Shown here piece by piece: positions 1 to 5,296 of a stretch of DNA of 5,296 nucleotides. Source of the DNA: a candidate division LCP-89 bacterium (GTDB taxonomy: Bacteria; Electryoneota; B3-LCP). The translations under genes and the position numbers were made by a program. A model generated the notes under the pieces. That model saw nothing but the letters and a program-made list of their open reading frames with translations. It was not told the origin of the DNA and did not search any database. Every line of letters begins with the position of its first letter. The stretch's first letter is position 1. The stretch spans positions 1-5,296 of the forward strand of contig JALGZU010000221.1 of assembly GCA_025774735.1 (NCBI GenBank), in the 5' to 3' direction.

Positions 1-186
1 CAGGCCGATCCGGAAGTCCTGCACCGGCCGTTGATTGAAACCCCCTACTTGAAAAGCGAGGAACTGGTCGCCTTTTATGACGAATTTGAGCAGGACTTTA
101 TGAAGAATTATTACGCCAGAAGGCCCGGCGCCAGACTTCGCAAGGTAGCGCGTCAGATTCTGCAGTGGTTGGGGTGGGGAAGATGA
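1..186 (+). CDS. C-terminal fragment of an unidentified protein, possibly a B12-binding radical SAM enzyme
   Basis: Frame 1 is open from the left edge and gives 61 codons ending in TGA at 184-186; the gene begins outside the window. The visible tail contains ELVAFYDEFEQDFMKNYYAR followed by a basic, amphipathic end (RLRKVARQILQWLGWGR). An aromatic F..DF..NYY.RPG stretch followed by a basic helix resembles the extreme C-termini of cobalamin-binding radical SAM proteins found in lipid and polysaccharide clusters. No catalytic motif (CxxxCxxC) lies in the visible part, so the assignment is a guess from memory of the family. The stop overlaps the start of the downstream glycosyltransferase (ATGA), so the two genes are very likely co-transcribed and translationally coupled, which supports a shared envelope-biosynthesis role. 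It could equally be the tail of a glycosyltransferase or another cluster enzyme. Confidence 0.5.
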   Translation, partial: QADPEVLHRPLIETPYLKSEELVAFYDEFEQDFMKNYYARRPGARLRKVARQILQWLGWGR

Positions 187-1361
187 GAGCCTGGTTCTGG
201 GGACTACTCTCGCTGGGTCTCGTACTCAGGCTGTCCCTGGCGCTCCTGACTCCGCTCCAGGACAAGCCCGCCATTATCCCCTATTTCAACGACGAACCTG
301 CACATTTTAACCACGTCGAGTATATTGCCCAGACCGGGCGTCTTCCCGTTCAGACTTCTAATTCCCAGAATGCCTTCGACCGGTATGAGTTTGAGTATTA
401 CCAGGCACCTTTATACTACTTTATAACCAGCCCCTTCTACCGGTTAGGTGAAAAACTGACTCCCGGATATGAGTACCTGTATCTCAGATTTCTATCCGTT
501 TTGTTTTCCCTGGGTGGATTGGTTGTCCTCTACTCGGCCTGTAGGCGTTTCTTCGAACAGGAGGGGATAGCGCTAAGCGTACTGCTGATCGGAGCTGTGG
601 GCGGGATTCCGCTACGCTTCGGGTCGCTGGTGACCAACGACAGCCTGCTTTTCGCAGTCGCCTGCCTCTATTTCGCGCTTATTCTACAAATCGTTTCGGC
701 ACCATGCGACCGCCGCCTATTCATCGCCGGAGTACTCGTTGCCGCCGCGGGTCTCTGGACTAAGGCTTCCTTTCTGGTCTTGCTGCCGCTACTGCCCTGG
801 GTACTGCTGCGTTCTCCCAACCGCTCCATCGTCAAGGCAGTCGGGGCGGTAATCCTGCCTCTCGCCGCGATTTTGCCCTGGTACCTGCGCAACCGATCCC
901 TCTATGGTCGGATCATCCCCATCGAAGTCGGCTTTGGCCCGGTAGATCCTATCGTCCAATCCAACGCACTCGAGCGTATCCTGAATACGGGAAATTACTT
1001 CGTTCGCTCCTTCGTCTTTCCCTACGATCAGCTTTGGGGAGGCTTCCTCGATCATCCCGTTTATGTTCTCGTGGCGTTACTCTTAGTTGTCTTCGGAGTA
1101 TTCGGTTTAATTGTACTCTGGAAACGTGGAACGTTCTGGTTCTGGATCTTCGCCGGAGCTATCGCACTGAACGCCCTCAGTTACCTGTTCTTCAACATCC
1201 TTCGCTTTCAAGCCGAAGCCCGCCTTCTGATGCCTTCGCTGCCCTTCATACTCGTCATCCTATCGCTCGGTGCTTTCCGGATAGTACGAGAGAGCACAAA
1301 CCGAGCGATGGTTCTGCTCGGTTTGTGGGTTGCTCTGCCGTGGGTGAGTGCGATGTTATAA
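183..1361 (+). CDS. Membrane glycosyltransferase, GT39/ArnT-like (polyprenyl-phosphate-sugar dependent)
   Basis: A 392-residue polytopic membrane protein. I chose ATG at 183 because it overlaps the upstream TGA (ATGA) and follows a GGGGT/GGGGA purine run at 171-180. A GTG at 165 would add only six residues inside the upstream gene. A first membrane span (about residues 4-23) is followed by an outward loop with FNDEPAHFNHVEYI (D37, E38), the position of the acidic catalytic pair in GT-C enzymes such as protein mannosyltransferases and ArnT. Further family-like marks are YYQAPLYYF (72-80), VTNDSLL (150-156), LWTKAS (191-196), PWYLRNRSLYG (232-242) and QAEARLLMPSLP (343-354). Around eight to ten hydrophobic segments are visible. 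Such enzymes move a sugar from a polyprenyl phosphate donor to a lipid, glycan or protein acceptor outside the cytoplasmic membrane; the acceptor is unknown here. It is shorter than many relatives (450-600 residues), with few spans after the RLLMP motif. Confidence 0.82.
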   Translation: MRAWFWGLLSLGLVLRLSLALLTPLQDKPAIIPYFNDEPAHFNHVEYIAQTGRLPVQTSNSQNAFDRYEFEYYQAPLYYFITSPFYRLGEKLTPGYEYLYLRFLSVLFSLGGLVVLYSACRRFFEQEGIALSVLLIGAVGGIPLRFGSLVTNDSLLFAVACLYFALILQIVSAPCDRRLFIAGVLVAAAGLWTKASFLVLLPLLPWVLLRSPNRSIVKAVGAVILPLAAILPWYLRNRSLYGRIIPIEVGFGPVDPIVQSNALERILNTGNYFVRSFVFPYDQLWGGFLDHPVYVLVALLLVVFGVFGLIVLWKRGTFWFWIFAGAIALNALSYLFFNILRFQAEARLLMPSLPFILVILSLGAFRIVRESTNRAMVLLGLWVALPWVSAML

Positions 1362-1368
1362 AAAGTAG

Positions 1369-1425
1369 TACCCCAGGGGTGATTCGAACGCCCGATCCGC
1401 GGTTTAGGAAACCGCTGCTCAGCTA
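1369..1425 (-). pseudogene. tRNA-Arg(CCT) 3' remnant, candidate integrase attachment core
   Basis: Read on the minus strand, 1420 down to 1369 matches the 3' two-thirds of a tRNA. It has the D-stem 3' strand GAGC, an anticodon stem GCGGT/ACCGC closing the loop TTCCTAA (anticodon CCT, arginine), a variable region GGATC, a T-arm GGGCG-TTCGAAT-CACCC with one C-A mismatch, the acceptor strand CTGGGGT and discriminator A, with no encoded CCA. The 5' part is wrong. TAGCT at 1421-1425 could be leftover D-arm, but beyond it there is no ACCCCAG acceptor strand, so a cloverleaf cannot close. The fragment starts 7 bases after the glycosyltransferase stop. A 3' tRNA part without its 5' part is what tyrosine-integrase integration leaves at the distal end of an element; simple decay of a tRNA gene is the alternative. 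Confidence 0.75.
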
Positions 1426-1444
1426 ATTTGGGCGGCGGTTTTCT
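1409..1444 (+). terminator. Terminator-like hairpin downstream of the glycosyltransferase
   Basis: AAACCGCTGC (1409-1418) pairs with GCGGCGGTTT (1432-1441): ten pairs including one G-T, with a 13-base loop, followed by a short T-rich tail (TTTTCT, 1439-1444). It lies about 50 bases after the stop at 1361, in the right place and orientation to end the plus-strand operon. Its left arm is the anticodon arm of the tRNA remnant, which can also form its own competing hairpin with the bases before it. The T tract is short, so termination strength is uncertain. Confidence 0.5.
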
Positions 1445-1508
1445 ATAATGAAAACGCTTAATATAGGATATGGATTTTGTATTATTTCCTAATATTTCTG
1501 AGTTTTAT

Positions 1509-1528
1509 ATGTAGCAATTGATGTAGCA
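1509..1528. repeat. Two direct ATGTAGCA repeats, candidate integrase arm-type sites
   Basis: ATGTAGCA occurs at 1509-1516 and exactly again at 1521-1528, a 12-base period, about 85-100 bases from the tRNA remnant on its truncated side. An AT-rich stretch (about 1441-1512) separates them. Short tandem direct repeats at this distance from a tRNA-derived core fit the arm-type binding sites of tyrosine recombinases. An 8-base repeat occurring twice could also be chance; no integrase is in the window to support it. Confidence 0.35.
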
Positions 1529-1687
1529 TCCGCCCCCTATGATGGGCTCCTCCCCCTAAGGATTGCCCAGGACAATTGGATCCCGGACTCTCCTGTGCAG
1601 ATTCTTCAAGGCATTCCTGTTATGTTCTCCTTCAGATCTTAGAATAGTGTAGGAGTCTCACAAAAATATTACGAATATCAAGAGTAA
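1529..1687. other. Intergenic stretch with no recognisable gene
   Basis: This is the remaining part of the 382-base gap between the convergent genes. I see no credible reading frame or RNA gene here. The only structure noted is a weak inverted pair TATTAC (1667-1672) and GTAATA (1684-1689), with 11 bases between, just outside the terminator hairpin. There is no visible integrase or transposase remnant. Confidence 0.5.
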
Positions 1688-1731
1688 TACGAAAGGGGCT
1701 AACCCGATGGCCAGCCCCTCTTTATTTTCTT
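1688..1731 (-). terminator. Probable bidirectional terminator between convergent genes
   Basis: AGGGGCT (1694-1700) and AGCCCCT (1713-1719) form a perfect 7-bp stem with a 12-base loop. On the minus strand it starts 25 bases after the Kelch gene stop (1744) and is followed by TTTCGTATT, a modest U tract. On the plus strand it is followed by a better T-rich tail (CTTTATTTTCTT, 1720-1731). It therefore can end transcription from both sides, chiefly of the Kelch gene. Confidence 0.65.
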
Positions 1732-1743
1732 ATATCTTCTATC

Positions 1744-3468
1744 TTACTTCATCAGGACCATCTTGCCGGAAGCGCTGAACTGACTGGCGTTTAAGCGGTA
1801 GATATACACCCCTGACACCAAGCCCGATCCATCGAACGTTACCTCCTGCGTCCCTGCATCCCGCCAGCCGTTAACCAGCGTAGTCACCAAGCGGCCGGAG
1901 ATGTCATATACAGACAGATTGACCTCCGTGACTTCAGTCAGGGTAAATGTGAACCTCGTCGTCGGATTGAAGGGATTGGGGTGTATCGCCTGAATTCCAA
2001 TCTCGGCAGGTATATACGCGGCGCTCCTGAGTTCATCCCATCCATGCAGAATCCACTCAGAGACGTTTCCGCCGCTGCCATCGCCCGCCAGTTTTTCAAA
2101 GGTAAACTCGTCGGAATCGATGACGGGGCCGAAGACCTCCCCCACCCTGGCGATGTACAGGTAGTTTCCCGAAGGTGCGTTAGGGGGAATGACCTGCTGC
2201 AAATCGGACCTGGAAATCGTCATTGCTGCGGGGAAGGTGATATCAAGTCTTGTCAGGATCGGGACGATAATGCTATTTGGGAGAACCGCCTCGATCCAGA
2301 CGTCGGCCTCGATGGGATCGGTGGTCGTATTTTCAAGGGAGATATCGTAGAGGAAGCTGCCGCCGCTGGCGGGGATCTGGATAGGCGGATCGTGCGGGGT
2401 CAGGGTGAGCACGAGGTCGGTGATACCCGTTACGATCGGACCCTTCCAGGTGCAGACATAGGTTGTGCTGAGGTCGCGGCCGCCGGCATCGAAGATATAG
2501 TTGCCTTCGGCGACGTAGCAGGCGGCGTTGGTGCCGTAATCGTTCATACGCTCGGTTTCCAGTGTCCAGACGTCCAAAGCCGGATCGTAAACCTGCACCG
2601 TGTCTGTAGAAGGGATACTGGCGGCGTTACCCCCACCTCCGCCGACCAGGTAGATCAGGTTGCCGTCGGTGGCGATGTTGAAGCAGGAGAAAGCGGTGGC
2701 GTTGATCAAGGGGGACTTGGTCGCCCAGGTGTTGGTAGCGGGATCATACTCGAAGCAGGTGTTGGTGTACTGGTAACTGGCATTGTCTCCGCCCATCACG
2801 TAGAATTTGCCGTTAACGAATTCGCCTCCAACCCAGCCTCTGCCCTCAGGTAGGTCAGGCAGCGTCTCGAAGGAATTGGAGGTTAAATCCATGCGATAGG
2901 ATTCTCCGCTATAGGGTGATGATGAGTTGCCCGCACAATAGATATAATTTCCTCCATCCCAACCAACGGCAAAACCACTCGTGTTATCGGGATAGATCGC
3001 TACGAGACTCCAGCTGCCGCCGGGGCCGATGGGATCGGGTGTGAATTTCTGGACTTCGCCACCACCGAAGCTCCTGGGGAAGAGATATAATGCCCCATTG
3101 GCAACGGTACTACTCCAGTTAGATCCAGTTACTGGCGGTGCAGTGGAATATTCCCATAGTTCGGTGACGATGTTGAAAGCCAGGGCGGTGCTTCCGCCAC
3201 CGGTGCCCTGACCGCCGAAGATGTAAATGTAGTCACCGATTTTTCCAATTCCCGCACGGCAGATAGTCACGGGCGCGTCGGGCAGGGCTGTCCAGTCGAG
3301 GTCATCCAGACCCGTGGACGGGGAAGCGGGTTTTACAGCTTCAGCATCACCGGAAATCAAGCCCGCGTGGAGCCTGTCCATGTAGGCCGTATCGGCAGGG
3401 TAATCGGATGCATTCGCTGCGAAGCCCAGGAGCAGAAAGGACAAAACTGCAAACGTTAACGTTTTCAT
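1744..3468 (-). CDS. Secreted Kelch-repeat beta-propeller protein with C-terminal type IX-like sorting domain
   Basis: A complete 574-residue exported protein. Residues 1-20 are a typical Sec signal peptide (MKTLTF..LLLGFAANA, cleavage probably after ANA). Residues about 59-341 hold about six Kelch blades: hydrophobic-GG strands such as YIYIFGG, FYVMGG and LIYLVGG, each followed by Y/W turns such as YDPATNTW (241-248) and YDPALDVW (294-301). Residues 350-460 form a beta-rich module (PPIQIPASGGSF to FEKL) shared with the neighbouring beta-helix protein. Residues 491-574 are a PNPFNP-containing domain (VYDISGRLV, SGVYIYRL, final KMVLMK) like type IX secretion/FlgD-Ig-like sorting domains. The start ATG has a strong GGAGG upstream. 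Kelch propellers usually bind proteins or glycans; no catalytic residues are evident (the galactose-oxidase-like Cys-Tyr site is not recognisable). Likely cell-surface or released. Product family is sure, role unknown. Confidence 0.9.
   Translation of the reverse strand: MKTLTFAVLSFLLLGFAANASDYPADTAYMDRLHAGLISGDAEAVKPASPSTGLDDLDWTALPDAPVTICRAGIGKIGDYIYIFGGQGTGGGSTALAFNIVTELWEYSTAPPVTGSNWSSTVANGALYLFPRSFGGGEVQKFTPDPIGPGGSWSLVAIYPDNTSGFAVGWDGGNYIYCAGNSSSPYSGESYRMDLTSNSFETLPDLPEGRGWVGGEFVNGKFYVMGGDNASYQYTNTCFEYDPATNTWATKSPLINATAFSCFNIATDGNLIYLVGGGGGNAASIPSTDTVQVYDPALDVWTLETERMNDYGTNAACYVAEGNYIFDAGGRDLSTTYVCTWKGPIVTGITDLVLTLTPHDPPIQIPASGGSFLYDISLENTTTDPIEADVWIEAVLPNSIIVPILTRLDITFPAAMTISRSDLQQVIPPNAPSGNYLYIARVGEVFGPVIDSDEFTFEKLAGDGSGGNVSEWILHGWDELRSAAYIPAEIGIQAIHPNPFNPTTRFTFTLTEVTEVNLSVYDISGRLVTTLVNGWRDAGTQEVTFDGSGLVSGVYIYRLNASQFSASGKMVLMK
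2089..2418 (-). repeat. Shared linker module, copy 2 (Kelch protein)
   Basis: This codes about 110 residues from LVLTLTPHDPPIQIPASGG to the block FTFEKL, homologous to the module in the adjacent beta-helix gene and in the same place before the sorting domain. DNA similarity is visible around the PPIQIPA codons (about 2358-2405 against 4180-4227), but it is not near-identity, so the duplication or shuffling is not recent. Confidence 0.7.
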
Positions 3469-3472
3469 GATA

Positions 3473-3477
3473 CCTCC
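3473..3477 (-). promoter_or_regulatory. Shine-Dalgarno of the Kelch protein gene
   Basis: Reading the minus strand, TGTGGAGGTATC directly precedes the ATG at 3468. GGAGG is a full Shine-Dalgarno core, four bases from the start codon, slightly close but supportive. It fixes this ATG, which also gives a complete signal peptide. Confidence 0.75.
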
Positions 3478-3518
3478 ACAGTATTTAATTATGATGCCTG
3501 AATCGCAGATTTTAGCAA

Positions 3519-3547
3519 ATTATACAAATCCCGTAGATCTTTATCAC
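3519..3547 (-). promoter_or_regulatory. Candidate sigma-70-type promoter of the Kelch protein gene
   Basis: On the minus strand a perfect TATAAT (-10, at 3524-3519) lies 17 bases after GTGATA (3547-3542, four of six matches to TTGACA). The predicted transcript would start about 40 bases before the ATG at 3468. It sits in the 90-base gap after the beta-helix gene's TAG, so the Kelch gene may be expressed independently of its upstream neighbour. The Bacteroidetes-type TAnnTTTG -7 box is not matched. Confidence 0.45.
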
Positions 3548-3908
3548 CAGGGGGAATCTATTTTAAGTGCAGAAGCTTTAGCGTTTGTATTGAACCTCCA
3601 GATTTCATTAATGCCAGATAAATGCCGCTGGACAGGCGAGAGCCGTCTAAGACAACCGGGTAGGTTCCCGGCTGCAGCCATTGATCAATCAGATTGGCCA
3701 CCACCCTGCCTCGAACATCATGTATCACCAAGGTAACTTCACCCGGCACAGACAGAGTAAAGTTCAAAACCGTCTGAGAATTAAACGGATTCGGCAGAGA
3801 TGAAAGGTGAAAATCGGAAGCCGGGACAGCCGAGCCGGGATTTCCTGCGATCACAAATGATTCCCCCCGGTTAAACCAGCCATCAGTCCATCCACCCCCG
3901 TTTATTCC

Positions 3909-4232
3909 CAGCTTTTCAAATGGGAAGCTGTCTTCATCCCAGATATCGTCCGGGTAGGAGCCCACGTAGGCGACGTATGCGTAGGCCCCCGCGGGCGCCC
4001 CTGACGGAACTATCTGGGTACGATCCCGACTCGCAGAAGCGCCGCCGGACAGTGTTAAATTCACCGGCCCCAGCAGAGGTCCATACGGAGATCCGTTCGG
4101 CAGCGTAACCATTGTCCAGATATCGAAAGTCTGTGGCATTGCCTCGTTGACATTCACCGCAATGTTATAGTCAAAGCTGCCGCCCATAGCCGGAATCTGG
4201 ATCGGAGGGTTGTAGGGGATCAGGGTCACGGA
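3909..4232 (-). repeat. Shared linker module, copy 1 (beta-helix protein)
   Basis: This codes about 108 residues from VSVTLIPYNPPIQIPAMGG to the block FPFEKL, directly before the sorting domain. Blocks shared with the Kelch protein copy are PPIQIPA.GGSF.Y.I, D.W..V.LPN, R....Q..P..AP.G.Y.Y.A.VG and D.D.F.FEKL. The alternating pattern suggests a beta-sandwich, Ig-like domain. It probably spaces the passenger from the export signal; function is inferred. Confidence 0.7.
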
Positions 4233-4522
4233 GACTGGCGAACCTGCGCTCTGGTCGAAATAGAAACAACCCATATCCGCCCGGGTGCTATCGGGATCGA
4301 GGGGGCTGTTGGGGTCGCCAGTATCTACACATGGTGAACCGGATTGCAGGTAGAAATTCAAGCTGTCCGGATTCACGAACATGGGATCGTCGGTGATATT
4401 GCCCGTACCGGAAATTGAGGTCGAACAACAGCTGTAATTGAACATGAAGTAGCCTTCGTATATTTCCGGGCCGGTGACCGCGTAATTCCCGTAGATAATG
4501 TTGTTTACTCCTGTATAATTAC

Positions 4523-4973
4523 CCTGAAGGCCACCGCCTCTTCCCGCTGCACTTAGAGCCTCATTGCGGGAAACAGTATTGTTGTTCATCACCAGGATGC
4601 TTGACACGCTTTTGATGCCTCCGCCATATCTGGCGCTGCTGTTGAAAGCTATCAAGCAATACTCGATTAGCGCACTAGAAAATTCGCAGCGGATCCCGCC
4701 GCCTCCACAGGTCGCTCAAGCGCCGGAGCAATAGTTTTGGTAGATCAATGTCCGCCGTACTTCGGCATCACCGCTGTGGTCGAGATAGATTCCTCCTCCG
4801 CTTCCATCGTCGGCGGCAGGGGTATCAAGGGCGCTGTTGCCGAAGATCTGGCAATCCTCCACGACAATTCCTGAATAGGTCGCGTAGATACCGCCGCCGT
4901 TGCTGGCGATACAATTGGAGATGATCGAATTCGTCACGGTGATCGTAGAGTTGCTGCAGTAGATGCCCCCGCC
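4523..4973 (-). repeat. Beta-helix coil repeats (GGGIY motif)
   Basis: The motif GGGI(Y/R/K) or GGLQ recurs with its first glycine codon near 4973, 4898, 4799, 4703, 4625 and about 4538, giving coils of roughly 25 to 33 residues. Each coil has a hydrophobic strand, an N/C ladder position (NSIISNC, DCQIFGN, RTLIYQN, YCLIAFN) and a variable loop before the next GGG. The spacings are multiples of three, which ties the two sides of the TGA into one protein. Confidence 0.75.
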
Positions 4974-5296
4974 AAAGCGATTGGGATTGCTGCAGTGATC
5001 GATCACGCAGTAATCCAGGACGCTGCCGTTGGCAGTAGCGGAGGGGAAGCGGAGACTGCCCCAGTCATGGCTGGAGTCCGGCGATTGCCGCACGAACCTG
5101 ATGAGGTTGTCAGGCGAACCTGCGGCGAGCAGAAGACCGTTGATCGTCCAATCGTAGTTACCGATATGCTGGAATTCCGTACCGGGGAGAATTACCAGGG
5201 TATCACCGGAATTTACCTGGCAATCGCCCACAACGGTATAGGTGCCGGGGCCCAACGTCCCGCTCAACGGTCCGGAGATGTTTTGAGCCGGGGAGA

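Larger units (their letters stand above)
3558..5296 (-). pseudogene. Secreted right-handed beta-helix protein with sorting domain, interrupted by in-frame TGA; start outside window
   Basis: The minus-strand frame is open from the right edge (..SPAQNISGPLSGTLGPG), which looks like the region just after a signal peptide. It is interrupted by TGA at 4718-4716 and continues in the same frame to TAG at 3558. Before the TGA come PGTYTVVGD, an INGLLLAAGS segment and three GGGIY coils. After it come two more GGGI coils and a GGLQG coil, a DPMFVNPD..FYLQSGSPCVDTGDP segment (around 4390-4320), the PPIQIPA..FEKL module (4232-3909), and a PNPFN sorting domain (about 3812-3561, HDVRGRVV, SSGIYLALMK). Parallel beta-helix proteins of this kind are surface or secreted and often bind or cleave polysaccharides; no lyase active site can be named. 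Coil spacing keeps frame across the TGA, so this is one gene with a nonsense codon, a base error or recoding. No start codon or Shine-Dalgarno suggests a separate downstream gene; a TTG at 4655 falls mid-coil. Confidence 0.8.

Noticed and set aside
668..1055. Minus-strand open frames inside the glycosyltransferase
   Set aside because: They are antisense shadows with no ribosome binding site or domain signal.
1034..1426. Plus-strand open frame of 130 codons ending in a GVIRTPDPRFRKPLLS-type peptide
   Set aside because: It overlaps the glycosyltransferase in another frame, and its tail is the antisense translation of the tRNA-Arg remnant, a well-known source of spurious predicted proteins.
1369..1450. 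Functional tRNA-Arg(CCT)
   Set aside because: The 5' acceptor strand and most of the D-arm are missing, and the T-stem has a C-A mismatch, so a cloverleaf cannot form.
1981..2853. Plus-strand open frame of 290 codons
   Set aside because: It is antisense to the Kelch protein gene, with no Shine-Dalgarno or recognisable domain; its Gly/Asp-rich composition is what the reverse strand of that gene gives.
3558..4655. Separate gene starting at a TTG at 4655
   Set aside because: The TTG lies in the middle of a beta-helix coil, the same frame continues upstream through GGGIRC to the TGA, and there is no Shine-Dalgarno, so it is the 3' part of the interrupted gene.
4716..4718. Alternative genetic code with TGA as a sense codon
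   Set aside because: The 574-codon Kelch gene and the glycosyltransferase contain no internal TGA and use TGG for tryptophan, while TGA ends the gene at 184-186.
4523..4973. CRISPR-like or tandem DNA repeats
   Set aside because: The recurring GGCGGNGGNATC units are degenerate, unevenly spaced and in frame; they encode beta-helix coils, not a DNA repeat array.

Overview
The window looks like a piece of a free-living or sediment-type bacterium of the FCB superphylum, or a neighbouring candidate phylum such as Zixibacteria, Marinimicrobia, KSB1 or Electryoneota. The reason is that two secreted proteins end in a PNPFN-type C-terminal sorting/FlgD-Ig-like domain of the type IX secretion kind, preceded by a PPIQIPA..GGSF module that I associate with such genomes. 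The exact phylum cannot be fixed from this sequence.

Layout. (1) Positions 1-1361, plus strand: the last 61 codons of an unidentified gene (possibly a B12-binding radical SAM enzyme), coupled by an ATGA overlap to a complete multi-membrane-span lipid-linked-sugar glycosyltransferase of the GT39/ArnT-like kind. This looks like the end of an envelope-lipid or polysaccharide operon. (2) Positions 1362-1743: a 382-base convergent intergenic region. It holds a 5'-truncated remnant of tRNA-Arg(CCT) on the minus strand, starting 7 bases after the glycosyltransferase stop. It also holds a terminator-like hairpin built partly from that remnant, an AT-rich stretch, two ATGTAGCA direct repeats 12 bases apart, and a probable terminator for the minus-strand gene. 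Together the first parts resemble an integrase attachment-site scar. (3) Positions 1744-3468, minus strand: a complete secreted Kelch-propeller protein with signal peptide, Shine-Dalgarno, own candidate promoter and C-terminal sorting domain. (4) Positions 3558-5296, minus strand, running off the right edge: a secreted right-handed beta-helix protein whose reading frame is interrupted by one in-frame TGA.

The two surface proteins have unrelated passenger regions (propeller and beta-helix) on a homologous C-terminal cassette: a module of about 110 residues followed by a sorting domain. This points to domain shuffling or duplication within a family of exported proteins. The remnant's truncated side faces the surface-protein genes, so they could lie on an integrated island, but no integrase is visible here. 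The most notable observations are the att-like tRNA scar with its flanking direct repeats, the in-frame TGA, and the shared cassette. I did not find a convincing wholly new system.
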